From contig NZ_CP036515.1 of assembly GCF_004323635.1 (NCBI RefSeq), positions 1-64,000 of the forward strand: a stretch of DNA of 64,000 nucleotides. Direction: 5' to 3'. Made by a program: the position numbers and the translations under genes. The notes below the pieces were generated by a model. The model did no database searches and was not told the origin of the DNA. It saw only the letters and a program-made list of their open reading frames with translations. Positions 51,851 through 60,966 of the stretch are shown one piece after another. The stretch comes from Lichenihabitans psoromatis. Its GTDB lineage: Bacteria > Pseudomonadota > Alphaproteobacteria > Rhizobiales > Beijerinckiaceae. The first letter of the stretch is position 1, and each line of letters starts with the position of its first letter.

Positions 51851-52021
51851 GCTGGTCCCTCCCGAGGCGTCTGATGACGCAGATAGATGACGCGACCCAT
51901 CAAGCAGACTGGATTTGCGGACGGCGCGCAAGCCAGGCGTGTGAAGCAAGCGCTGGACCACAAGGCCGATATCCCGCACAGATCCCTCTCGTCCTATCGG
52001 CTGCGAGCGACACGGAACATC

Positions 52022-53233
52022 ATGGCATCGAGTTTCACCAAAAACGCCATCGTGCTCGGCTTGCTCTCGGCGGTCGGCCCTTTCGCGATCGACATGTATC
52101 TGCCGGCGCTGCCGACCATCGCGACCGATCTGCACGCCTCCACGGGCGCGACCCAGATGACCTTGATGGCGTTCTTTCTGGCATTCGGCCTCTGTCAGTT
52201 GATCTACGGCCCATGGTCGGACGTCTCCGGCCGCAAGATGCCCTTGTTTATCGGCGTCGCCGTCTTCGCGGCGGGGTCGGTGGGGTGCGGGCTGGCGCCG
52301 AGCGTCGGCTGGCTCATCGTTTTCCGGATTATCCAGGGGATCGGTGCCGCCGCCGCCATGGTGATCCCGCGTGCCGTCATCCGCGATCTTCACACCGGCC
52401 CGGAAGCGACGCGGCTCATGGCGCTCGTCATGTTGGTGTTCAGCGTGTCGCCGATCCTGGCGCCGCTCTTCGGCAGCGCCCTCATCGTGCCGTTCGGCTG
52501 GCGCGCGGTATTCGTGGCCGTCACGATCGCGGCCATCGTGGGGCTCACGCTTATCGTGACCGTCTTGCCCGAGACGCGACCGCAGGAGCAGCGCGTGCAA
52601 GCCAGTCTCCGCAACGTGCTGGGCGGCTTCGCGCTGCTGTTCCGCGATTGGCGGTTTCTCGGGCTCACCTTTACGGGTGGGCTCGGCATGGCGAGCTTCT
52701 TCGTCTTCCTGGCCAATTCCTCATTCATCTACATCGACCATTTTGGCCTGACGCCGACCCAATATAGCCTCGGCTTCTCGATCAACGCGATCGGCTTCAT
52801 CGGCTTTTCACAAGTCGCAGCGGCCCTCGGGACGCGCTTCGGCATGGCCAGGATCGTGCTGACAGCCGCCGCCCTCTACACGGCTTTCGCGGTGCTGCTC
52901 TTCGTGATCACGGCGCTCGGGGTCGATAGCCTGCCGGTGCTGGTGACGCTCCTGTTCTTCGCCTATGCGTTTCTCGGCCTCATCATCCCGACCACGATGG
53001 TGTTGGCGCTCGAGGATCACGGCCCCATCGCCGGTATCGCGTCGGCTCTCGGCGGCACGTTGCAGATGGTGACGGGCGGCCTCATGATCACGATCGCCAG
53101 CCTGTTCTTCAACGGCACGGCGCTTCCCATGGTGGCGCTTATCGCGCTCTGCGCCGTCGGCACCCTCACGGTTGCGATCCTGACGCTCGGTCGGTCCGGC
53201 CGGACCGTCGCGAGCAGCAGCCTGGCCTCCTGA
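52022..53233 (+). CDS. MFS multidrug transporter, Bcr/CflA family
   Basis: A 403-residue drug:H+ antiporter of 12 helices. GPFAIDMYLPALPTIATDL near the N-terminus and GPWSDVSGRKMPLFIG (motif A) are typical of Bcr/CflA. VIPRAVIRDLHTG marks the helix 4-5 region. The ATG at 52022 is chosen over the longer frame from 51887, since the first helix begins 12 residues in. It lies within the peptide transporter region but on the opposite strand, splitting the solute-binding protein from its likely partners. Confidence 0.9.
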   Translation: MASSFTKNAIVLGLLSAVGPFAIDMYLPALPTIATDLHASTGATQMTLMAFFLAFGLCQLIYGPWSDVSGRKMPLFIGVAVFAAGSVGCGLAPSVGWLIVFRIIQGIGAAAAMVIPRAVIRDLHTGPEATRLMALVMLVFSVSPILAPLFGSALIVPFGWRAVFVAVTIAAIVGLTLIVTVLPETRPQEQRVQASLRNVLGGFALLFRDWRFLGLTFTGGLGMASFFVFLANSSFIYIDHFGLTPTQYSLGFSINAIGFIGFSQVAAALGTRFGMARIVLTAAALYTAFAVLLFVITALGVDSLPVLVTLLFFAYAFLGLIIPTTMVLALEDHGPIAGIASALGGTLQMVTGGLMITIASLFFNGTALPMVALIALCAVGTLTVAILTLGRSGRTVASSSLAS

Positions 53234-53269
53234 CCGAAGCGCTCGGCGAGGGGTGCGGAAGCGCCAACC

Positions 53270-53680
53270 TCACGGATGCAGCGAAGCGCCCTTGGTGGCC
53301 TTGTCGACATCCTTGCGCGGGCCGCGTAGCGCGAGGCCGACCAGATCAGGCGCGTCGGCGGGTTCCAGCCTGAAGGCCGCGCGATTGGCCTCGTCGTGGC
53401 CCGTCGAGAACATGGCCCGCACGTAGACCGCGCGGGTGAGGTCGCGGTCGAGGGCTTGGCGGTAGGCCCGCGCGAGCGTCTCCGGCGTCGCCGCGAAGAT
53501 CATCATGGGCTGGCCGAGCAGCGCGGCATGCCGACGCCCCGCCGCATCCTCATAGGGTCGGCCCATGGCGTCCGGCGCCGCGCCCGCGATCCCGGTCGCC
53601 AGAAAGGCCGTGACGTTCAGCTTCTGCCAGGTCACGAGATCCTCGAGGACCAGGATCGCTACTTTGGTATCGAATATCAT
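53270..53680 (-). CDS. DUF2000 family protein
   Basis: A 136-residue protein starting MIFDTKVAILVLEDLVTWQKLNVTAFLATGI, the conserved DUF2000 N-terminus. The core contains LLGQPMMIFAA and MFSTGHDEANRAAF. The fold resembles peptidyl-tRNA hydrolase II-like proteins but the function is unknown. It follows the AraC gene by 4 bp, so the two are co-transcribed; pairing DUF2000 with an AraC regulator is seen elsewhere. Confidence 0.85.
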   Translation of the reverse strand: MIFDTKVAILVLEDLVTWQKLNVTAFLATGIAGAAPDAMGRPYEDAAGRRHAALLGQPMMIFAATPETLARAYRQALDRDLTRAVYVRAMFSTGHDEANRAAFRLEPADAPDLVGLALRGPRKDVDKATKGASLHP

Positions 53681-53684
53681 GCCG

Positions 53685-54560
53685 TCAACTCGCTTGCGGT
53701 CTCTCCAAACCGCTTGCGTAGACGGCGTACGCCTCCATGTCTGGAACGCCCGTGCAGCAGGCCCGATAGGCCGCCGGGGTCACGCCATAGGCCCGCCGGA
53801 ACCAGCGGCCGAGATGGCTCTGGTCCGCAAAGCCGCAGGCCGCCGCCACCGCGGCCGGGCGTTCTCCCGCCAACAGCAGGCGCCTCGCCTCGGTCAGGCG
53901 GATCTGCACGAGATAGGCATGGGGCGACGTGCCATAGGCGGCTCGGAACGTCCGTGACAGCTGGAACCGATCGGCGGCGCCTGCGGCCCGCGCCAGATCG
54001 TCGGCCCCGATCTCGTCGGTCATCCGATCGTGCAGGCGCTCGCGCGCGCGGGCCGCGACCCTCGGCGCGAGCGCCTGCGCCCCTGGTGCCGACCGGCCGA
54101 GATGCGGGCGGAGGCGATCCAGGACCGCGTCGAGCCCCGCATCGCGGGCGAGACGGGGCGACGGCTCCGCCAGAAGCGTGCAGGCACGACGGATCGCCGT
54201 CGCCAGTCCGTCGTCGTCCGACAAGGTGGCCCTGAAGGCGGGATCGGCATCGGGCGTGTCGGTGAGACCGGCGCGCAGCCATGCGCGGGGCAGGTACAGC
54301 ATGCGATAGGCGAACCCATCCTCGGCGCCGGCCTGGCCGTCGTGCATCTCTTCGGGTTCGATGAGGATCACGCGACCCGTGGTGCTGCGACGTCGGGCGC
54401 CGCGGCAGAAGAACTCCTGTACGCCGAAATCCGTGACGCCGACGAGCCATTCGTCATGCCGGTGCATGTCGTAGGCGTGGCCGCCGAATCGCGCCCTGAT
54501 GGCTTCGACCCCGCTGCTCGCATCGCGCACGAGGCGAATGCGATCGGCCGTCCGAGGCAT
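53685..54560 (-). CDS. AraC-family transcriptional regulator
   Basis: A 291-residue regulator with an N-terminal AraC sensor barrel (YDMHRHDEWLVGVTDFG at about 32-48, EPEEMHDGQAG) and a C-terminal double helix-turn-helix (RFQLSRTFRAAYGTSPHAYLVQIRLTEARRLL, then VAAACGFADQSHLGRWFRRAYGVTPAAYR). The ATG at 54560 is used; a TTG two codons upstream overlaps the OppF-type gene stop. It is the fifth gene of the peptide transporter operon and likely responds to a ligand carried by it or acts on DUF2000. Confidence 0.9.
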   Translation of the reverse strand: MPRTADRIRLVRDASSGVEAIRARFGGHAYDMHRHDEWLVGVTDFGVQEFFCRGARRRSTTGRVILIEPEEMHDGQAGAEDGFAYRMLYLPRAWLRAGLTDTPDADPAFRATLSDDDGLATAIRRACTLLAEPSPRLARDAGLDAVLDRLRPHLGRSAPGAQALAPRVAARARERLHDRMTDEIGADDLARAAGAADRFQLSRTFRAAYGTSPHAYLVQIRLTEARRLLLAGERPAAVAAACGFADQSHLGRWFRRAYGVTPAAYRACCTGVPDMEAYAVYASGLERPQAS

Positions 54561-54562
54561 GT

Positions 54563-55369
54563 TCAAGATCCACCGACCACATCGGTCGTCCGGCGGCGGA
54601 AACCACGGCTGGCCGCCAGCAGGTCGCGCGTGTAATCCTCCCGCACCTCACCGCTGCGCAAGGCATCGACGCCGACCACCTCGACGATCCGACCCTGCCG
54701 CATGATTGCCACGCGGTCGCAGAGATGCGCCACGACCGCGAGATCGTGGCTCACGAGGATGCTGGTCAGCGTGCGGCTGGCGCGGAGACGAACCAAGAGG
54801 TTTAGCACCTCCGCCTGCACCGACACGTCGAGCGCGGAGGTGGGCTCGTCGAGCAGCAGGATGCGCGGCTGGAGCATCAAGGCCCGCGCAATGGCGACGC
54901 GCTGGCGCTGGCCGCCCGACAATTGATGTGGAAAGCGGAACCGATAAGCGGGGTCGAGATCGACCGCCAGCATGGTGGCCCGGATCACCGCATCGGGTTC
55001 GGCGATGCGATGAATCGCCAGGGGCTCACGGAGAATGCGATCGACGGTCTGGCGGGGGTGCAGGGAGCCGTACGGATCCTGAAACACGACCTGCATGGCG
55101 CGCCGCTGGGCGAGTGAACGCCGCTTCTCCAACACCGTGCCATCGAGCGTCAACCGGCCCCGCGTCGGCGCCACGAGCCCCGCAATGGCACGCAGCACAG
55201 TCGATTTGCCCGAACCCGATTCGCCCACGATGCCGAAGCTCTCGCCCTCGCGCACCGCAAACGACACGTCCTGCACCGCCAGGGCCAATCCACCCGAGAC
55301 CCTGAACGAGACCGACAGATGCTCGACCCCGATCAACGGCGAGGTGACCACGTCCCTCACGTCAGCCAT
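54563..55369 (-). CDS. Peptide ABC transporter ATP-binding protein (DppF/OppF-like)
   Basis: A 268-residue ATPase. Walker A is GESGSGKST, the signature LSGGQRQRVAIARAL, and Walker B LLLDEPTSALD; VVFQDPYGSLHPRQTVDRIL is the Q-loop typical of the second ATPase of Dpp/Opp systems. It overlaps the first ATPase gene by 13 bp. The C-terminal oligopeptide-specific extension is short. Works with the other ATPase as a heterodimer beneath the two permeases. Confidence 0.92.
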   Translation of the reverse strand: MADVRDVVTSPLIGVEHLSVSFRVSGGLALAVQDVSFAVREGESFGIVGESGSGKSTVLRAIAGLVAPTRGRLTLDGTVLEKRRSLAQRRAMQVVFQDPYGSLHPRQTVDRILREPLAIHRIAEPDAVIRATMLAVDLDPAYRFRFPHQLSGGQRQRVAIARALMLQPRILLLDEPTSALDVSVQAEVLNLLVRLRASRTLTSILVSHDLAVVAHLCDRVAIMRQGRIVEVVGVDALRSGEVREDYTRDLLAASRGFRRRTTDVVGGS

Positions 55370-56193
55370 GCCGGATCACGCGTCACGACGCTGAGGTTGC
55401 GAACGGGCCGATCGAGATCGGGCGCCGCCGCCATCAGCGCGCGCGTATAAGGGTGGGTGGCGTGCTGCAACGCATCCGCGCGGCACTCCTCGACGACGCG
55501 TCCGCCATACATGACCAGCACGCGGTCACAGAAGCTCGCCACCGCCGTCAGATTGTGGCTGATGAAGATGAGCCCCATGCCGCGCTCGCGCACGAGCCGG
55601 TCGAGGATCCCCATGACCTCATTCTGCACCGTGACGTCGAGCGCCGAAATCGCTTCGTCGGCAATCAAGAGATCGGGTTCAGCGATCAGCATGGCGGCGA
55701 TCATGACGCGCTGGCCCATGCCGCCCGACAATTGATGCGGATAGCGACGCAACACCGATTCTGGATCGTCGATGCTGACGGCCTCCAGCATCGCAAGGGC
55801 GCGCCGGCGTGCGGCAGCCGCGCCGACGCGATGATGCAGCCGATAAGCCTCGGTGACCTGACGCTCGACCGTCATGACTGGATTCAGCGAGAATTTTGGA
55901 TCCTGCATCACCATGGCGATCCGCCTCCCGCGATAGCGGCTCCATTGTCGTGCCGACATTCCACGCAGATCCTCGCCGGAGAGCGCAAGCCTGCTGGCCG
56001 CGACGCGGCCGGGAGGAGGCACAAGGCCCAAGATAGCGCGACCAGTGGTGGATTTGCCCGACCCCGACTCGCCGACGACACCGAGCCGTTCCCGCCCGAG
56101 GTCGAACGAGACGCCGCGCACCGCATGCGTCGTCACGCCATTGGACGTGAAGGCAACGTCGAGATCGCGCACTTCGAGAAGCGGCTGGATCAC
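55357..56193 (-). CDS. Peptide ABC transporter ATP-binding protein (DppD/OppD-like)
   Basis: A 278-residue ATPase beginning (M)IQPLLEVRDLDVAFTSNG at a GTG (56193) that has GAGGGG 6 nt upstream. The longer open frame to 56394 is a shadow of the permease gene. Walker A GESGSGKST, MVMQDPKFSLNPVMTVERQV, signature LSGGMGQRVMIAAML and Walker B LLIADEAISALDVTVQ are present. The C-terminal ECRADALQHATHPYTRALMAAAP is the usual Opp-type extension that ends in the peptide-transporter signature. Confidence 0.92.
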   Translation of the reverse strand: MIQPLLEVRDLDVAFTSNGVTTHAVRGVSFDLGRERLGVVGESGSGKSTTGRAILGLVPPPGRVAASRLALSGEDLRGMSARQWSRYRGRRIAMVMQDPKFSLNPVMTVERQVTEAYRLHHRVGAAAARRRALAMLEAVSIDDPESVLRRYPHQLSGGMGQRVMIAAMLIAEPDLLIADEAISALDVTVQNEVMGILDRLVRERGMGLIFISHNLTAVASFCDRVLVMYGGRVVEECRADALQHATHPYTRALMAAAPDLDRPVRNLSVVTRDPAWLT

Positions 56194-56203
56194 GGCGAAC
56201 CCC

Positions 56204-57130
56204 TCATGCGCTTCTCGGATCGAACACGTCGCGCAAGCCATCGCCAAGGATGTTGAACGCCAGACTGACGAAGAAAATCGCGAAGCCCGGAATGGTCGCG
56301 ACCCACCATTGGTCGAGCACGACGCTGCGCCCCGCCGCCACCATGGCGCCCCACTCAGGCGTCGGCGGCTGCGCGCCGAGACCGAGGAAACCAAGACCAG
56401 CCGCTGTCAGAATGATGCCGGCCATGTCGAGCGTCAGGCGGATGATGACCGACGAGAGACACAGCGGCACCACATGACGGAAGAGGATGCGGCTCGTCGA
56501 AGCGCCTTGCAGCACAACGGCCGCGATGAAGTCGGTGCGCGCGATGGCGGCGGTTTCGGCCCGCGCAAGGCGCGCGTAAGGAGGCCACGCCGTGAGCGAG
56601 ATCGCGATCACGGCATTGACGATGCCCGGCCCGAGCGCCGCCGCGAAGGCGAGCGCCAGCACGAGGCTCGGGAAAGCCAGGAAGATGTCGGTGATCCGCA
56701 TCAGCACGGTATCGACCGCGCCGCCTACATACCCCGACAGCGTGCCGATCGCGAGACCGACCGGCACGACGATGACGCCGACAAGCGCCACGATCGCCAG
56801 CGTGGCACGTGCACCGTAGACCGTGCGGGCGAAAATATCGCGACCGAGTTCGTCGGTGCCGAACCAATGCGCGGCGCTCGGGGGCTGCAGGCGACCCGCG
56901 AGGTTCTGGTCGATCGGCGAGACGCCGCCTGCCACGACCGGGGCCAGCAGCGCCATGAGGATCAGCGCCGCGACGATGACGAGGCCGAACAGAGCCAGCG
57001 GGTTGGAGCAGAGCTTGGCGGCAACACTCACAAACCGTTTCAGACGGGCTTGCGCCAGCGAGGTCGGCGTTGGGTCCGTCAACCAGGCCCGGATACCTCG
57101 GCTGGACTGCGGCGCGGTGATCTCGGTCAT
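56204..57130 (-). CDS. Peptide ABC transporter permease (DppC/OppC-like)
   Basis: A 308-residue permease with a cytoplasmic N-terminus and six helices. HWFGTDELGRDIFARTVYGAR is the hallmark of OppC/DppC, and the EAA loop for ATPase contact is RAETAAIARTDFIAAVVLQGAS. Its ATG overlaps the stop of the DppB-like gene by 4 bp. Forms the membrane channel with that protein. Confidence 0.92.
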   Translation of the reverse strand: MTEITAPQSSRGIRAWLTDPTPTSLAQARLKRFVSVAAKLCSNPLALFGLVIVAALILMALLAPVVAGGVSPIDQNLAGRLQPPSAAHWFGTDELGRDIFARTVYGARATLAIVALVGVIVVPVGLAIGTLSGYVGGAVDTVLMRITDIFLAFPSLVLALAFAAALGPGIVNAVIAISLTAWPPYARLARAETAAIARTDFIAAVVLQGASTSRILFRHVVPLCLSSVIIRLTLDMAGIILTAAGLGFLGLGAQPPTPEWGAMVAAGRSVVLDQWWVATIPGFAIFFVSLAFNILGDGLRDVFDPRSA

Positions 57131-58164
57131 GCGGCCCGCAGTCGCGGATCGACGAGACGGTAAAGCGCGTCACTCAACACATTGATGCCGATGAAGACTA
57201 CGCCGACCACGATCGTGCCGCCCAAGACGGCATTCATGTCGGCGTTGAAGAGCGATTGCGTGATGTACAGGCCAAGGCCTGGCCACGCAAAGACCGTTTC
57301 GGTCAGAACCGCGCCTTCGAGCAGCGTCGCATAACTCAGTCCGATCACCGTGATGAGGGGGACGAGGATGTTTGGAAAGGCATGTCGCCAAACCATAGCC
57401 CAATAGGTCAGGCCCTTGATGAGCGCCGTCGTCGTATACTCCTGGGAGAGTTGCGCGATCGTGAAGCTGCGGGTCATCCGCGCGATATAGGCGAGCGACA
57501 GATAGCCGAGGATCGAGGCCGGCAGCACAATATGGGCGAGCGCATTGCGGAACACGTCCCAGGCGCCCGCCATGGCGCTGTCGATCAGGATGACGCCCGT
57601 GACGGGATCGAGAAGATCCTCGTAGCCGGCGTCGATCCGGCCCGGGCCCGCGACCCAATTGAGCTTGCCGTAGAAGAGAAACAACCCCATCAGGCCCATC
57701 CAGAACACCGGCATGGAATAGCCGAACAGGCCGACGATCCGCACGACATGGTCAGGCCAGCGGCCCTTGCAGGCGCCGGCAACGACGCCGGCCGGCACAC
57801 CCAGCAGAACGCCGAGGATCGTCGCGATGGTGGCGAGTTCAAGCGTGGCCGGAAAGAAATGCATGAGATCGGACAAGACCGGATTCGACGTGATGACCGA
57901 CGTGCCGAGATCGCCGTGCAGGACCTTGCCGAGATAGATCAGAAACTGCTCCGGGATCGAGCGATCGAGCCCGAGCGCGAGGCGCGTCTGGTCGTAGGTC
58001 GAGCGCGTGGCGTGATCGCCGACGATCGCCAGAACCGGGTCGACCGGAATGAACCGACCGATCACGAAAGTGACGCATGTCAGGCCGAGCAGGCTGAGGG
58101 CAGCTGAAAGCAGAAAGCCGGATGTCGTCTTGGTGGACCGCCAGACGGCGAGGCTTACGTTCAA
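57127..58164 (-). CDS. Peptide ABC transporter permease (DppB/OppB-like)
   Basis: A 345-residue permease with six helices. The N-terminal helix (SGFLLSAALSLLGLTCVTFVIGRFIPVDP) and the MPVFWMGLMGLFLFYG stretch are typical of OppB/DppB. The start is a TTG at 58164; no ATG or GTG fits before the first helix, and the ribosome site is weak. It is the first gene of the five- to six-gene operon reading toward 53.3 kb. Promoter elements must lie in 58165-58300. Confidence 0.88.
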   Translation of the reverse strand: MNVSLAVWRSTKTTSGFLLSAALSLLGLTCVTFVIGRFIPVDPVLAIVGDHATRSTYDQTRLALGLDRSIPEQFLIYLGKVLHGDLGTSVITSNPVLSDLMHFFPATLELATIATILGVLLGVPAGVVAGACKGRWPDHVVRIVGLFGYSMPVFWMGLMGLFLFYGKLNWVAGPGRIDAGYEDLLDPVTGVILIDSAMAGAWDVFRNALAHIVLPASILGYLSLAYIARMTRSFTIAQLSQEYTTTALIKGLTYWAMVWRHAFPNILVPLITVIGLSYATLLEGAVLTETVFAWPGLGLYITQSLFNADMNAVLGGTIVVGVVFIGINVLSDALYRLVDPRLRAA

Positions 58165-58503
58165 GGCGATGTCCAGATGATTAAACGATGACGCAGAGAA
58201 CGCCCATCCATCATCGTGTCGTCCTCCTCATCAGGAATGCTGTCGAATTGCCCAGGATCGGGCGAGCCCGACCGCAATGCAAGTCGCGATCCAAGTTGCG
58301 CTCAAAATCGGATCTCTCGCCATGCTTTAAGTCGGCAGAGAGGCGTCATTCCAGAGGGGTCCGGTTGCTTCGATGGACAAAGCTGACAGGCTAACGATTG
58401 TCATAGCCAGCCGTGCGACTAACAACAGCATAAAAGAAATCTTTAATTAACCATATTCCGGCTAGAGTGGTGGTCTTGCTTCCAAGCAGGAAGGGGTCTC
58501 CCG
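58165..58503. other. 339-bp intergenic region before the DUF6894 gene
   Basis: No convincing gene. The left part should hold the promoter of the peptide transporter operon. The right part is AT-rich (58421-58460) and contains TTAACCAT at 58447-58454, which matches the alphaproteobacterial CtrA half-site motif, 50 bp before the DUF6894 gene. A single 8-mer is weak evidence. Confidence 0.5.
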
Positions 58504-58737
58504 ATGAAGCGCTACTACTTCGACTTTTCGAGAGGGGCGGAAAACAACGACGATGTCGGATGCTGGCTCCCCAATGTGGAGGCCGCCCGGCTCGAAGCTC
58601 TCCATTTGCTGCCGACACTGGTGGCGCATCTCGATCGCCTCGAGGACCATACCGCCCTCCAGGTCACGGTCCGTGACGAGGCGGGTCGCGCCGTCCTGCT
58701 CGCCAAACTCTCGCTCGAAGCGCAGTGGCTCGGTTAA
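58504..58737 (+). CDS. Small DUF6894-like protein
   Basis: A 77-residue protein of the short MxRYYFDF type: MKRYYFDFSRGAENNDDVGCWLPNVEAARLEALHLLPTLV. Proteins beginning with a Tyr/Phe strand, then a D/E turn and an 'EAARxEAL' helix are classed as DUF6894, abundant in Hyphomicrobiales and without known function. GGAAGGGG lies 8-14 nt upstream. Alone on its transcript between two minus-strand genes. Confidence 0.7.
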   Translation: MKRYYFDFSRGAENNDDVGCWLPNVEAARLEALHLLPTLVAHLDRLEDHTALQVTVRDEAGRAVLLAKLSLEAQWLG

Positions 58738-58795
58738 CGACCGCACAGCGGAAGCGTCACGGCTGCAGGTGATCGCCGCCGGCCTGATCGTCTCT

Positions 58796-59683
58796 TTAAA
58801 CCTGCGCCTCGCCGCTCAGGACAGGCACACAAGCACCACCCACGCTGGCCATAATACCGCCCGGCTCCCGCCAGGCCCGGACGTGAAGCAAACTGGGGCG
58901 GCCCATGTCGACGCCTTGATGCACGAGATAGGCCGCGTCGTCGTCCTGCGTCATCGAGAGTCGCAAAGCCGCGAGCGGCGCGGCCGCACTGCCGGTCGCC
59001 GCATCCTCGATCGTTCCGGTCAGGGGCGAGAACATGCGGGCCTGGATCGTCGCGCCCTCATGCGAATAGAGATAGAGCGCGAACCGTCCCGCGAGCGCCG
59101 GGGTCTCGAGCAACACCTGCCGGAACCGAGCCATGTCCGGTACGGCACGGCCCAAGGCGGTCGGCGACACTTCGGCCAGCACGAAGCCGGTGCCGACCGA
59201 TGCGCGGACAGGCTGATGCGCGGTCGTGACGATGTCGTCCGGCTGCAGGCCAGCGCAAGCCGCGATGGCGTCCGCCTCGAGCGAGATCCCGAGCGACAGC
59301 GGCTGCGGAGCCGCAATCGTGGCGCGAACCACCGCCCCGGCGCCGTCGCGCTCAACCTCGACCCGCACCAGCCCCGCGATCTCCTCGAACAGCATGACGC
59401 CATCGTGATCGCGGCCGAGCTGAGCCAGCGCAAAGCCGGTGCCGACATTCGGGTGTCCGGCGAACGGCATTTCGGCCGTGCGATTGAAGATGCGGACGCG
59501 GGCCGTGTGGGCCGGATCATCCGGCGGCAGCACGAAGGTGGTCTCGCTGAGATTGAACTCCGTCGCCAGCGCCTGCATGTCGGCGTCCGACAGACCTCGC
59601 GCATCCGGGAAGACCGCGAGCGGATTGCCGCCGAACCGCCGTTCAGTGAAGACGTCGAACGTGACGAAACGATAAGCGGGCAT
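58796..59683 (-). CDS. PhzF-family isomerase/epimerase-like protein
   Basis: A 295-residue protein of the PhzF (phenazine biosynthesis-like, diaminopimelate epimerase fold) family. It begins [31 protein letters not shown] and has the catalytic acid in LSETTFV and the [20 protein letters not shown] signature, followed by the second lobe with [22 protein letters not shown]. The ATG at 59683 follows GGAAG with 7-nt spacing. No phenazine genes are nearby, so it is one of the many housekeeping family members of unknown substrate. Confidence 0.9.
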   Translation of the reverse strand: MPAYRFVTFDVFTERRFGGNPLAVFPDARGLSDADMQALATEFNLSETTFVLPPDDPAHTARVRIFNRTAEMPFAGHPNVGTGFALAQLGRDHDGVMLFEEIAGLVRVEVERDGAGAVVRATIAAPQPLSLGISLEADAIAACAGLQPDDIVTTAHQPVRASVGTGFVLAEVSPTALGRAVPDMARFRQVLLETPALAGRFALYLYSHEGATIQARMFSPLTGTIEDAATGSAAAPLAALRLSMTQDDDAAYLVHQGVDMGRPSLLHVRAWREPGGIMASVGGACVPVLSGEAQV

Positions 59684-59792
59684 AGCGAAGCTTCCAAAGG
59701 TCGGTGCCCTCTCGGGCCGAACGTCGACTTCTATAGAGCCAACGCCGGGCGGCGTCACGGCGCCTAGGGTCGACCGTGTGGCCGCTCCAGGA

Positions 59793-60962
59793 TCACGTCT
59801 CTTCGGCGATCGCCACGGGCTCCGCGAGCTGTGATGCGGCCGCCAGCGTGAGGTGGAATGTCGTGCCGCGATCGACCTCGCTTTCGACCGACAAGCTGCC
59901 GCCTTGGCGCTCCATCAGGTCACGGCAGAGCAGCAGACCGAGCCCACTGCCGCGCTCGCCCGCGGTCCCTTTGGTCGAGACCCTTCGGTCGAGCCGAAAC
60001 AGATCGGCGAGCTTGTCCGGCGACATGCCGACGCCGGTGTCGGCAACACTGATCGTGATGGCTCCGCCGTCGAGCCGGGCCGACACCGCGACGCTGCCGC
60101 CGACATGCGTGAACTTGATCGCATTGCCGACCAGATTACGCAGCACCGCGAGCAGCATGTCGCGCTGCGCCTCGACCACGAGGCCCGAACAATCATGGGT
60201 CAAGGCGACGGTCTTGGCCGCCGCTGCGGCGGCCGCGCCGGCCAGCGTCTCGCGAGCCACGTCGTCGAGCAGGACAGCGTCGAGATCGACCGCCGTGGTC
60301 TCCATCTGCAGGCTTGCCCAGGCGAACAGGCTTTCCATCAACGCATAGGCCTGCCCGGCTGCCTGATGCAGCCCTTGGGCACGACGCTCGACCGCCGCCG
60401 TGTCTTTTGTCGTGGCCGCCTTGCTCAGCACTTCGGACAGTCCGAGCAGCGCCTGGAAGGGATTCCGCAGATCATGCGCGATGATCGAGAACAGCAGCGT
60501 CTTCTGACGATTCAGCGTGTCGAGCGCGATCGACTTCGTTTCCGCCTCGCGTCGCGCCGTCTCGAGTTCGGCCAAAAACCCGCGGCGCGCCCGCGCATAG
60601 CGGATCGCGCGCGCCAGGATCGAAGGCGTTGCCTCGGATTTGGCGAGATAGTCGAGCGCGCCGGCCCGCATCAGACGGAGCGCCAGCTCCTCGTCGGTCT
60701 CACCGGTGAGCATGAGAACGGCGTGATTGCCGCCTTCGGGAGACAGTAATGCCTGGAGAACCTCGAATGCATCGATGTCGGGCAGGCGATAGTCGAGCAG
60801 CACGCAATCGAAGTTTTGCTGCGCGGCGATCAGCAAGCCGGTCGTTCCGTCCGCAGCCTCGATGAGATCGTGCGACAAGCCGGATTTGTTCAGCGCTCGA
60901 CGCACGCTGGCCCGGTCCACGGCATCATCGTCGATGAGAAGAATACGAGTCGGGCTGGTCAT
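59793..60962 (-). CDS. Receiver-histidine kinase hybrid
   Basis: A 389-residue signalling protein. An N-terminal receiver domain (1-120) has the phosphate-accepting Asp57 in LLDYRLPD and acidic pocket IDDDAVD. After a short coiled coil comes a HisKA domain with His163 in IIAHDLRNPFQ. A HATPase domain follows (NLVGNAIKFTH, DTGVGMSP, GSGLGLLLCRDLME). There is no membrane helix, so it is cytosolic and takes phosphate or output from partners. It lies 4 bp after the single-domain response regulator gene. Confidence 0.9.
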   Translation of the reverse strand: MTSPTRILLIDDDAVDRASVRRALNKSGLSHDLIEAADGTTGLLIAAQQNFDCVLLDYRLPDIDAFEVLQALLSPEGGNHAVLMLTGETDEELALRLMRAGALDYLAKSEATPSILARAIRYARARRGFLAELETARREAETKSIALDTLNRQKTLLFSIIAHDLRNPFQALLGLSEVLSKAATTKDTAAVERRAQGLHQAAGQAYALMESLFAWASLQMETTAVDLDAVLLDDVARETLAGAAAAAAAKTVALTHDCSGLVVEAQRDMLLAVLRNLVGNAIKFTHVGGSVAVSARLDGGAITISVADTGVGMSPDKLADLFRLDRRVSTKGTAGERGSGLGLLLCRDLMERQGGSLSVESEVDRGTTFHLTLAAASQLAEPVAIAEET

Positions 60963-60966
60963 GTCT

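Noticed and set aside
51851..52600. N-terminal extension of the solute-binding protein frame
   Set aside because: It is low-complexity Arg/Asp/His sequence opposite the MFS gene; the ATG at 51850 starts directly at a signal peptide with a GGGAGGG ribosome site.
58188..58394. 68-codon frame in the intergenic region before the DUF6894 gene
   Set aside because: No ribosome site, no recognisable motif and basic low-complexity composition; treated as non-coding.
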